DNA from: Luteibacter sp. UNCMF331Sha3.1
Lineage (GTDB): Bacteria > Pseudomonadota > Gammaproteobacteria > Xanthomonadales > Rhodanobacteraceae
Assembly (NCBI RefSeq): GCF_900109915.1
Contig: NZ_FOBU01000001.1
Span: forward strand, 1,842,707 to 1,906,706
DNA length: 64,000 nucleotides
Direction of reading: 5' to 3'
Numbering within the stretch: the stretch's first letter is position 1; each line of letters starts with the position of its first letter. Shown here one piece after another: positions 26,965 to 36,334 of the stretch. The notes beneath the pieces were generated by a model that had not been told where the DNA came from, did not search any database, and worked only from the letters and a program-made list of their open reading frames with translations. Made by a program: the position numbers and the translations under genes.

Positions 26965-28248
26965 CTAGGCGTCGGTACGACGGTAGCGTGCGAGCTTGTT
27001 GTAGATCGTTTTCGCGCTGACGCCGAGGGAACGGGCCGCGGCCGTTCGGTCGCCGCCGAATGCCGACATCGCCTTCAGAATCGCGTCCCGTTCGATGTCG
27101 TCGAGGGTTCGGAGTGCCGGCGCGGGGTGACCGGCCGTCGATGCGTACCCGCTGGGCGTCGTCAGCGTGAGCACATCGCCGCCGTGAAGCCATGCGCGCT
27201 GCACCAGCTGGCGAAGCTCGCGTACGTTGCCCTCCCAGGGCCAGTCGCCGAGGGCGTCGAACGCATGATCCGAAAAGCGCCGCCGCGTACCGTATTCCGC
27301 GTTGAGCGAGGACAGCATGGCATTGGCGATGACGTCGATATCCTCCGGTCGTTCGCGCAAGGGAGGCATCCGGATCTCGTAGCCCGCGATCCGAAAATAC
27401 AGGTCGGCGCGGAGCCGTCCGCTCGCCACCGCGGCGCGCGGCTCGAGGTTCGTCGCCGCGACGACACGCACATCGGAGAGGCGGGACTCCCTCGCACCGA
27501 CGGGACTGATTTCCCCGGACTCCAGAAATCGCAGCAGCGCCGCCTGCAGACCCGCCGGGGCTTCCGTGATCTCGTCGAGGAAAAGCGTCCCGCCCTCCGC
27601 CTGCTCGACGAGACCCGTCTGGTGATCGACCGCACCTGTGAAGCTCCCGCGCCGGTGGCCAAACAACTGGCTGGCCAGAAGTTCCGGTGCGAGCGCCGCA
27701 CAATTGACCGTGACCAGACGGCCCGTCCGGCCACTGGTTTCGTGCAGCAAGCGGACCGCCAGTTCCTTTCCGGTGCCGCTCGCTCCGTGGATCATGACGG
27801 GGAACCGGCTCCGGGACACCGCCTGGATGTCGCGTATAACGCGCTTCATGGCATCCGAACCGCCCAGCAGGGCCGGCGTGTCCGAACCGACCGGTGCCGC
27901 GCTCTTCTCGTCGAGCAATGCGCGGAACGCCGAGAAACGAAAGGGTTTGCACAGCGACGCGTAGGCGCCGGGCAGCGCTTTGCCTGCCCAGGCCGCCAGG
28001 GCGGAATCGCCGCTCATGACGATCTTCGACGTCGTCGCCAGGCGCGCGTCGGACAGCAACTCGAGCCCGCAACCATCCGGCAGCCCGATATCGATCAGCG
28101 CATAGTCGAAACGATGCCGGCCGACGGCCGAATGCGCGTCCACCATGCTGACTGCCGCGCTGACGTCGAAACCGACCTCCCGGGCGAACGCGGCGGCTCG
28201 CTCAGAAAAGGATCGGTCATCGTCCAGAATGAGCAGCGTTCCCTTCAT
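26965..28248 (-). CDS. sigma-54-dependent response regulator
   Basis: 427 residues of the NtrC family. The receiver (1-115) has Asp53 as phosphorylation site, the acidic pair DDD at 9-11 and Lys101. The AAA+ domain (about 130-360) has Walker A GASGTGKE and Walker B GTLFLDEI. Its sigma-54 loop reads GSFTGA rather than GAFTGA. A Fis-type HTH ends the protein (DRTAAARSLGVSAKTIYNKL). ATG at 28248 follows a GGGGGG stretch. It lies 66 bases upstream of the hybrid kinase on the same strand, so that kinase is its probable partner. Confidence 0.93.
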   Translation of the reverse strand: MKGTLLILDDDRSFSERAAAFAREVGFDVSAAVSMVDAHSAVGRHRFDYALIDIGLPDGCGLELLSDARLATTSKIVMSGDSALAAWAGKALPGAYASLCKPFRFSAFRALLDEKSAAPVGSDTPALLGGSDAMKRVIRDIQAVSRSRFPVMIHGASGTGKELAVRLLHETSGRTGRLVTVNCAALAPELLASQLFGHRRGSFTGAVDHQTGLVEQAEGGTLFLDEITEAPAGLQAALLRFLESGEISPVGARESRLSDVRVVAATNLEPRAAVASGRLRADLYFRIAGYEIRMPPLRERPEDIDVIANAMLSSLNAEYGTRRRFSDHAFDALGDWPWEGNVRELRQLVQRAWLHGGDVLTLTTPSGYASTAGHPAPALRTLDDIERDAILKAMSAFGGDRTAAARSLGVSAKTIYNKLARYRRTDA

Positions 28249-28608
28249 TGGCCCCCCAGTGAAGCACCTCGCACGGCCCGTGTCTCCCCACCGTCCTCCC
28301 GACGGTGTGAATGACCTGTGCAGGATTCGCAGAGTAGGGCCGAAGGGTTGCAGGAGTCTATACGGGTGGCTTCTACCGCGTTTGCGCGAGGCCGGCAGCT
28401 TCCATGGCACGCTGGCGACCCTGACCAGGCTGGCGGCTGCATCGGGAGGAGGCACCCGGCATCACATGGCTACCCGCACGATGCGGCGGGTGGCGTCCGA
28501 GCGATACGACTTTCAACCGAATAGCCTCCCACGTCACGGGCCCGCCATCGAAAAGCCCTTTCCAAGGGCCAGCATCGACATTCCAATTTCCGTGCCCGGT
28601 GGTGTGCG
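28249..28608. other. 360-base divergent spacer
   Basis: No supported ORF. It contains a perfect hairpin CACCGTC-CTCCC-GACGGTG near 28300 and must hold the promoters of the sigma-54 regulator and the esterase. I found no sigma-54 element with GG-N10-GC spacing that I would defend. Confidence 0.4.
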
Positions 28609-29583
28609 ATGACGAGAAAACGATGGATTGCCGCGGTGGCTTCACTGTTGATCCCGGGATTTTCCCTGGCGGCGACAACGGGTTCGGAGCCTTTGCTCAA
28701 TCAGCAGAATCGACCGTGGCGTCCCACAGCGGGTATCGAGGAAGTCCCGCTCTGGCCTGCTGGCCTACGGATCGCCGCGCCTGCCTATGCGGGCCCCGAA
28801 GCCTTCGGTGACTCGACAGGGAAGGTCGCGGGCAGATCGCTGGTCGTTGTCGAGCATGTCTGGCGTCCCACGATGAGCATCTACCCGGCAAAAGGTCACC
28901 ATACGGGCGCAGCCATGCTTGTGTTCCCTGGCGGAGGGTACCGGGTGCTGGCGATCGACCTGGAGGGCACCGAGGTATGCGACTGGCTCACCGCAAGGGG
29001 CGTTACCTGTGTCGTTCTGAAATACCGTGTTCCGGGGTCCGGCCCGTACTGGAACGACGAGTGCAACTGCAGAAAGGAGCCCAAGGAGCCGATGGCTCTG
29101 CAAGATGCACAGCGCGCGATGGTTCTCGTGCGTCAACGCGCATCGTCGCTCGGCATCGATCCGCACAAGATTGGCGTTATCGGCTTCTCCGCCGGCGGAC
29201 GTATGGTTGCCGATATCAGCAACCATACGAGACTCAGCTACACGCCTGTCGACGCGGCCGATACGCTCAGCACCCGACCCGACTTCGCCATTGCAGGGTA
29301 CCCGGGGCACCTGTGGACCCGGCCCGGTCTCACCTTGACGCCCGACATCCGGATCGATCACAAGGGGCCACCCGCATTTATCATCCAGGCCGAGGACGAC
29401 GCGACGGACGATATCCGCGAGTCGCTCACGTATTACCTTGCGCTTCAGCAGGCCGGGGTTCCGGTGGAGATGCATCTCTATGCCACGGGCGGTCATGCCT
29501 TTGGCGTCAGAAAAACGAGTCATCCCATTACCGAGTGGACGGGTCTCGCGGAACAGTGGATGCATACGATCGGTGTGCTTTGA
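28609..29583 (+). CDS. exported alpha/beta hydrolase (acetyl-esterase type)
   Basis: 324 residues. The signal peptide (MTRKRWIAAVASLLIPGFSL, then AA) gives a periplasmic or secreted enzyme. The alpha/beta hydrolase_3-like fold shows VFPGGGYR as oxyanion motif, GFSAGGRM with the nucleophilic Ser, and GGHAFG with the catalytic His near the C-terminus. Proteins of this layout are acetyl-xylan or related carbohydrate esterases; the substrate is inferred only from family resemblance. Local base composition is a little less GC-rich than the neighbours, which may indicate recent acquisition. It is monocistronic. Confidence 0.85.
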   Translation: MTRKRWIAAVASLLIPGFSLAATTGSEPLLNQQNRPWRPTAGIEEVPLWPAGLRIAAPAYAGPEAFGDSTGKVAGRSLVVVEHVWRPTMSIYPAKGHHTGAAMLVFPGGGYRVLAIDLEGTEVCDWLTARGVTCVVLKYRVPGSGPYWNDECNCRKEPKEPMALQDAQRAMVLVRQRASSLGIDPHKIGVIGFSAGGRMVADISNHTRLSYTPVDAADTLSTRPDFAIAGYPGHLWTRPGLTLTPDIRIDHKGPPAFIIQAEDDATDDIRESLTYYLALQQAGVPVEMHLYATGGHAFGVRKTSHPITEWTGLAEQWMHTIGVL

Positions 29584-29889
29584 CGGGTAAACCGCGCAAC
29601 GCCGTGCGACGCTGAATACGGCGGCATTGCTCCCGCCGTACGCGATCATTCCAGGTGCGTCATTGGCGCTGGTAATCGAATCGGAGAAGATGATCGCGTC
29701 GCACGCGCCCACGGGTGTTTTCTCGTGAGCAGTGGCGCCGCGAACGCACACCCGCGCATTACCCACCACTCCGGCTGGCATCGTTGTGACCGTAGCGGCT
29801 AGTGAGAGAGGCATAGGCGCTGTCATGAGCAATTGAGGCACAAGCTACCCACCTTGCATAACCAAGCCACAACTCCCTAAATTGGTGCA
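29584..29889. other. 306-base spacer upstream of ntrB
   Basis: No supported gene. A minus-strand ORF runs through it into the esterase but shows no recognisable domain. The right end holds the ntrB promoter region, including a possible -10 TAAATT at 29877-29882. Confidence 0.35.
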
Positions 29890-29900
29890 ATGCATGCACC
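29884..29900. promoter_or_regulatory. dyad covering the ntrB start codon
   Basis: GGTGCA-ATGCA-TGCACC is a perfect 6+6 inverted repeat whose centre is the ntrB ATG. Its half-sites equal those of the NtrC consensus TGCACC-N5-GGTGCA but in inverted order. A bound regulator here would block translation or transcription start, so autoregulation is possible. Binding is inferred. Confidence 0.4.
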
Positions 29901-30892
29901 CGACCCGACCGAACTCCTGACCCTCCTGAGCACGGGTGTCGCCATCGTCGGCGCCGACGGTCGCGTCGTGTGGCTCAATCCGGCGCTGGGCGAGGTGCTG
30001 GATGTGGGGCCGCGGACCGCGGTCGGGCAGGCGTTGGGTACCCTGATGCGGGCGCCGGCGTTGGCGGCTCAACTCAACCGGGTGGTGGCGGAGCGCCGTG
30101 GATTCCATCTGCGGGGGCAGGCGCTCGGCGTGCGGGGGCGGGAAGTGGCCGCCGACGTCTCGTTGCAGCCGCTCGACGACGGGCGGGTGCTTGTCGAGGT
30201 CCATCCGCTGGCGCACGAGCTCGCGTCGGGTGCGACACCGTTGTCGGCGACGCTGCGTGGCTTCGCGCACGAGGTCAAGAATCCGCTGGCCGGTTTGCGG
30301 GGCGCGGCGCAGCTGCTCGAGCGCCGTGTCGGCGACGACGACTTGCGGCAACTCGCTGCGATGGTGATCGCCGAGGCCGACCGGCTGGCCGCGCTCGCGG
30401 ATGGGCTGTTGCGTCATCGAGGGGCGGCGAGCGTGGGGCCCGTGAACATTCACGAGGTGCTCGACCGGCTGGACACGCTCCTCGCCGCGGAGCCCGGTGC
30501 GCCACGCATCCGGCACGATTTCGATCCCAGCCTGCCCGACACCGTCGGCGACAGCGATCGCCTGTTGCAGATCCTGCTCAATCTCGCGCGTAACGCGTCG
30601 CAGGCGGGCGCGTCCACGGTGACCCTGCGCACGCGCGTGGAGCACGGCGCGCGCATGGGCGAGCGCACCGTGCGTGCCGCTCTGCGTATCGACGTGATGG
30701 ATGACGGTCGCGGCGTGCTGGACGACCTGCGCGACACCTTGTTCCAGCCCCTCGTCTCCGGGCGGCCCGACGGCACCGGGCTTGGCCTGGCGTTGTCGCG
30801 CGAGATCGCCGTGGATCACGGGGGCGACCTGCGTTACGTCAGTCACCCCGGCGAGACGATCTTTTCGCTGTACCTTCCGATGGAGCGCGCGC

Positions 30893-30900
<8 letters not shown>
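29890..30900 (+). CDS. ntrB: nitrogen regulation sensor kinase NtrB
   Basis: 336 residues. A PAS domain (about 8-100) precedes the HisKA H-box FAHEVKNPLAGLRGA with His127, and the HATPase shows NLARNASQAG (N-box), DDGRGV and GTGLGLALSREI. There is no membrane segment, as expected for cytoplasmic NtrB, which phosphorylates NtrC under nitrogen limitation and is reversed with PII. It overlaps ntrC by 8 bases. No Shine-Dalgarno sequence precedes the ATG, and a weak promoter (TTGCAT, 18 bases, TAAATT) would start at or near the ATG, so the message may be leaderless. Confidence 0.93.
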
Positions 30901-32278
<1,378 letters not shown>

Positions 32279-32282
32279 GACC

Positions 32283-32735
32283 ATGTCCTTCGAGATACGC
32301 CGCGCCGCGCCCGACGACGCCGATGCCATCGCCCGCTGGAACATCGCGATGGCGTGGGAGACGGAGCAGAAGCGTCTCGATTCCGCCACCATCCGCCGCG
32401 GTGTCGACGCAGTATTCGACGAGCCGCGCCGCGGCTTCTATCTCGTCGCCGAACGCGATGGCGTCGCGGTGGGTTGCCTGCTCGTCACCTACGAATGGAG
32501 CGACTGGCGCTGCGGCGACTTCTGGTGGGTGCAGAGCGTGTACGTGGTGCCGGAGGCGCGGCGATCGGGCGCGTTTCGCGCGATGTATTCGCACGTGAAG
32601 GCCATGGCCGAGGGTGCGGGCGCGGTAGGTCTGCGGCTTTATGTGGAGCTGGAGAACGAACGGGCGCAGGCGACGTATGCGGGGCTGGGAATGGAGCGGT
32701 GTCATTACTTCATGTATGAGGCGCCGCTGGTTTAG
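32283..32735 (+). CDS. GNAT family N-acetyltransferase
   Basis: 150 residues of the GNAT fold: FEIRRAAPDDADAIARWNIA at the start, the substrate strands FYLVAERDGVAVGCLLV, and the acetyl-CoA segment VVPEARRSGAFRAMYSHVK, which has a less standard Arg/Gly loop than the typical RxxGxG. LYVELENERAQATYAGLGM closes the fold. I chose the ATG at 32283 because GGATAAG lies at good spacing; an ATG at 32271 overlaps the ntrC end. The acceptor substrate is unknown. It is probably transcribed with ntrBC. Confidence 0.85.
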   Translation: MSFEIRRAAPDDADAIARWNIAMAWETEQKRLDSATIRRGVDAVFDEPRRGFYLVAERDGVAVGCLLVTYEWSDWRCGDFWWVQSVYVVPEARRSGAFRAMYSHVKAMAEGAGAVGLRLYVELENERAQATYAGLGMERCHYFMYEAPLV

Positions 32736-32741
32736 GTCCGC

Positions 32742-32779
32742 CGCGAGCACCCATCCGCGCGCGAGCGCGTTCCCACCGG
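32742..32779 (-). repeat. REP-like element, copy 1
   Basis: In plus orientation it reads CGCGAGCACCC, then an imperfect GC palindrome, then TCCCACCGG. The same skeleton recurs at 38250-38286. On the minus strand the pattern is CCGGTGGGA-stem-GGGTGCTCGCG, which is the form of pseudomonad and xanthomonad REPs. It lies between two convergent genes, the usual REP location. Confidence 0.6.
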
Positions 32780-32798
32780 GGAGCCTGCAGCGATGTGT

Positions 32799-34934
32799 CT
32801 ATGGCGCGACGCGCGGGTCGCCCAGGTCGATGGCCGCGATGCGTTCTTCGAACTCGCGCGACGACATGGCCTTGCCGAACAGGAAGCCCTGCATCTGGGA
32901 GCAGCCCGTCGAGGTGAGGAAGTCCGCCTGGTCCATGGTTTCGACGCCTTCGGCGAGCACGTGTTTGTTCATGCCCTTGCCCATGGCGACGATGGCGCCG
33001 ACGATCGCGGCGCTGTCGGTGTCCCAGGCCACGTCGCGGATGAAGGCGCGGTCGATCTTGAGCGTGTCGATGGGGAAGTGCTTCAGGTAGGACAGGCTGC
33101 AGTAGCCGGTGCCGAAGTCGTCGAGGCTGAGCGACACGCCCAGCGACTTGATCCGGCGGAGCAGGTCCACGATGTGCTCGCCACCCTCCATCACCGTGCG
33201 CTCCGTGAGTTCGAGCTCCAGGAGCGTGGGATGCAGGCCCGTTTCCTCGAGGACCGCCTGCAGCGATTCGAAGAAGCGCGTGTGCTGGAATTGCAGTGCG
33301 GAGACGTTGACCGACACCGATAGCGGTCGATACAGGCGCGACCACCGCTCCGCCTGTCGGCATGCCTCGCGCAGCACCCATTCGCCGATGGGCACGATGA
33401 GGCCGCAGTCTTCCGCGACCGGGATGAAGTGCTCGGGCGTGTAGACGTCCTCGCCGTCGACCTGCCAGCGCAGCAGCGCTTCGGCGCCGACGATGCTGCC
33501 GATCTCGGTGTCGACCTTCGGCTGGAACTGCAGCGTGAGCTCGTTGCGCGCGAGGGCCTTGCGAAGATCCACCTCGACGCGTACGCGGGCGGTGTTGCGC
33601 TCGTTCATGGCCGGGTTGAAGAAGCGGTACCCGTTACGACCCTGCATCTTGGCTTCGTACATCGCGGTGTCGGCGTTGCGAAGCAGCGACTCGGCGTCCT
33701 GCGCATCGTCGGGAAACACGCTGATGCCGATGCTGAAACTGATGCTCAGTGCCGTGGCGTCGACACCGATCGCGGCACTGCACGCGGCCAGCACCTTGCC
33801 CGCGACGACGCTGGCGTCGGCCGCGGTGTCGATGTGCGGCAGAAGCACCACGAACTCGTCGCCACCGAGGCGGCTGACGGTGTCGTCGGCCCGCACGGCG
33901 GCGCGGATGCGTCGCGCGACTTCCTGAAGCAGGGCGTCGCCGGCGGCGTGACCCAGGCTGTCGTTGATCTGCTTGAAGTGGTCGACGTCGACGAAGAGCA
34001 GCGCGGCGCGCTGGTTGCGGCGCGCGGCGACGGAGACGGCGAACTCCATGCGGGAGGTGAGCAGGGCGCGGTTGGGCAGGCCGGTGAGCGTGTCGTGGTG
34101 CGCGAGGTGCGCCATCTTCAGCGCCAGCGCGCGCGTTTCGCTCACGTCGTGGAAGACGACCACGCCGCCCACCACGTTGCCGGCGTAATCGTGGATCGGC
34201 GCGGCGGAATCTTCGATGGGGCTGTCGAACCCGTTGCGATGCACGAGGATGGCGTCGGTCGCGAGGCCGACGATGCTGTTCTTGCCGATCGCGGCGATCA
34301 GTGGATTGGGCACCGGGCGCCGCGTGAGCGGATCGCGCAGCTGGAAGATGTCGTCCATCGGACGGCCCACGGCTTCATGGCTAGGCCAGCCCGTCATGGC
34401 TTCGGCGATGGGGTTGAGCGACGTGACGATGAGGTTCGGATCGGTGGTGATCACCGCGTCGCCGATGGATTTCAGCGTGACTTCGGCGAGCTCGCGCTCG
34501 CGGAAGAGGGCGTCCTCGAATGCCTTGCGCTCGCTGATGTCCTGCACCTGCGAGATGAAGTACAGCGGCTCGCCGCTCTCGTCGCGCACCAGCGAGGCGC
34601 TGAGCTGCGCATGCACGATGTGCCCGTCGCGATGGATGTAGCGTTTTTCCATGTGGAACGAGGGCCGCTCGCCCGAGAGGAGCTGGCCGACCAGCGCGAG
34701 ATCGTCGGCCAGATCGTCGGGGTGCGTGATGTCCTGGAAGTCCAGGGACATCAGTTCGCTTTCGGTATAGCCGAGCATCGCGCAGAGCGAGTCGTTCACC
34801 TGCAGCCAGCGACCCTCGGGCAGCACCAGCGCCATGCCGATGGCCGCATAGCGGAACGCCTGCGCGAAGCGGCGCTCGCTTTCCTTCAGCTGCGTTTCGA
34901 GGGATTCGTTCGGGGATGGGGGAGAGGGGCGCAA
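32799..34934 (-). CDS. PAS-PAS-GGDEF-EAL cyclic-di-GMP protein
   Basis: 711 residues. Two PAS domains (about 20-140 and 150-270) precede the GGDEF domain with an intact LGGDEF and the EAL domain with EALLRW (ExLxR), NVSALQF, LDDFGTGYCSL and KIDRAFIRD. All known catalytic residues of both domains are present, so it may make and break c-di-GMP. No membrane segment is seen. The only possible start before the first PAS is TTG at 34934, because an in-frame stop lies at 34968-34970 and no ATG or GTG intervenes. The low-efficiency start suggests low expression. Confidence 0.92.
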   Translation of the reverse strand: MRPSPPSPNESLETQLKESERRFAQAFRYAAIGMALVLPEGRWLQVNDSLCAMLGYTESELMSLDFQDITHPDDLADDLALVGQLLSGERPSFHMEKRYIHRDGHIVHAQLSASLVRDESGEPLYFISQVQDISERKAFEDALFRERELAEVTLKSIGDAVITTDPNLIVTSLNPIAEAMTGWPSHEAVGRPMDDIFQLRDPLTRRPVPNPLIAAIGKNSIVGLATDAILVHRNGFDSPIEDSAAPIHDYAGNVVGGVVVFHDVSETRALALKMAHLAHHDTLTGLPNRALLTSRMEFAVSVAARRNQRAALLFVDVDHFKQINDSLGHAAGDALLQEVARRIRAAVRADDTVSRLGGDEFVVLLPHIDTAADASVVAGKVLAACSAAIGVDATALSISFSIGISVFPDDAQDAESLLRNADTAMYEAKMQGRNGYRFFNPAMNERNTARVRVEVDLRKALARNELTLQFQPKVDTEIGSIVGAEALLRWQVDGEDVYTPEHFIPVAEDCGLIVPIGEWVLREACRQAERWSRLYRPLSVSVNVSALQFQHTRFFESLQAVLEETGLHPTLLELELTERTVMEGGEHIVDLLRRIKSLGVSLSLDDFGTGYCSLSYLKHFPIDTLKIDRAFIRDVAWDTDSAAIVGAIVAMGKGMNKHVLAEGVETMDQADFLTSTGCSQMQGFLFGKAMSSREFEERIAAIDLGDPRVAP

Positions 34935-35017
34935 GGGGGTCGCCGTTGAATGAAACGTCGACCCACTCTAAAGGCCCGAACGCCCCCCGTATATCGGACT
35001 ATTCGTGTTTTTGCGGC

Positions 35018-36145
35018 TCAATGCAGCGCGGGAGCCGGCGCCGAAAGCGCGCCATCGGCATCGAGCAGGATGCGGCCAAGCGCATGCACTTCGCTGGCGG
35101 TGCCGTAGCTTCCGGCCAGCGCATCGAGCAGCGGGGCCAGCGCATCGGGGGCCAGCGGGTAGCCGTGGGCCAGCACCCGCGCCTTGCCGGGGATGGGCTG
35201 CGCCACCGTGATGGCGGCCATGCCGAGGCCGGCGGCTTCGTGGGCGTAGAGCACCGGTGCGGGCTGCGCCGGATCGGGGTCGGCGACCGGTTCCACGAGG
35301 AAGCCCACCGTGCCTGCGATGTCGCCTTCCAGGTGCAGCGGCACGTGGTGTGCCGCCAGCAAGGCCGCGTACTGGCGCAGTTCGAAGAGGGTGCCGGCAA
35401 GCTCGTGCGCCGGGTTGGTGCCCTTGTTGCCGGCACGCGCGAACCACTGTGCGATGGGCGGCACGCCGACGCGCCCTTCGAGGTAGCGCAACGGCAGGCC
35501 ACGCGATCCCAGCGCGGTTTCTTCCTTGTATGGCGTGAGCAGCGCGGCCTCGAGCATCGTCCATAGCGGCGCGAGGTTCACGTGCTCGTACTGCACGCAG
35601 GTGAGGGCCATCAGGTCGTCGCGACTCAGGAAACGGGCGTGCTCCAGGCGCATGCCGAGGGTGCGCATCAGGAAATCCGCCGTCGCGGCGCCGGCTTCGC
35701 CGCGGCCCACCAGTTCCACCTCCATGCGTTCGGCCAGTTCGTCCGCCAGGTCGGCGGGGGCCAGCAGCATCCACGGGATCAGGCGCATCGGGCCGCCGGC
35801 ATAGGCGGGGTCGGGCACGAGCGGCTGCGCGGGCATGCGACCCTCGTGCGTGCCGAAGGCGACGACACCGCCCGCCGTGGTGACGCGCGGAACCCGGCGG
35901 GCGAGCTCCTCGAGGGTGGCGAACACCGGGAAGCCCGGGCGCAGCAGTTCCACGCCGTCGAACAAGGCCCCCGCCACGGCGAGACGCGACGCCTCGACGC
36001 CGGGCAGCAGGGCCCGCAGATCGTCGGCGATCAGGCCCGCCAGGGTCTGCGCCTCGTCGCGGGTGAGCTCCAGCCGGTCGGGCGTCTCGCCCGCGGCCAG
36101 TTCCAGCGCCAGCACGGCGGGACGGGCGATCAGCGACTCGTTCAC
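35018..36145 (-). CDS. conserved hypothetical protein
   Basis: 375 residues from a GTG start. The sequence is soluble and mixed alpha/beta (LIADDLRALLPGVEASRLAV, LMALTCVQYEHVNLAPLWTM, ALGSRGLPLRYLEGRVGVPP). I do not recognise a domain and no catalytic motif stands out. Codon bias is typical of the genome and the length is well over chance, so it is certainly coding. It is divergent from the thiolase at 36335 and separate from the c-di-GMP protein. No function is proposed. Confidence 0.75.
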   Translation of the reverse strand: MNESLIARPAVLALELAAGETPDRLELTRDEAQTLAGLIADDLRALLPGVEASRLAVAGALFDGVELLRPGFPVFATLEELARRVPRVTTAGGVVAFGTHEGRMPAQPLVPDPAYAGGPMRLIPWMLLAPADLADELAERMEVELVGRGEAGAATADFLMRTLGMRLEHARFLSRDDLMALTCVQYEHVNLAPLWTMLEAALLTPYKEETALGSRGLPLRYLEGRVGVPPIAQWFARAGNKGTNPAHELAGTLFELRQYAALLAAHHVPLHLEGDIAGTVGFLVEPVADPDPAQPAPVLYAHEAAGLGMAAITVAQPIPGKARVLAHGYPLAPDALAPLLDALAGSYGTASEVHALGRILLDADGALSAPAPALH

Positions 36146-36334
36146 GGCAGGTATTTCCGAACGGCAAAGGAACGCGATTCTATCACCCGGGCACGGCGGG
36201 CTTTCGCCGGGAGGGGATGCGGGTTAGCCTTGCCGATACGCGTTCGTCGGCGATCGTCGGCGTCCGCGATGGCTTCGTCTTCGCATTTGGGCCCGCATGC
36301 GGGCAATCCTCCCGGTCTGGATCGTTCTTCAAGC

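Noticed and set aside
28765..29841. A 358-codon minus-strand ORF reaching from the spacer into the esterase
   Set aside because: Mostly antisense to the esterase; the part in the spacer has no recognisable motif, so I could not support it even as a remnant.
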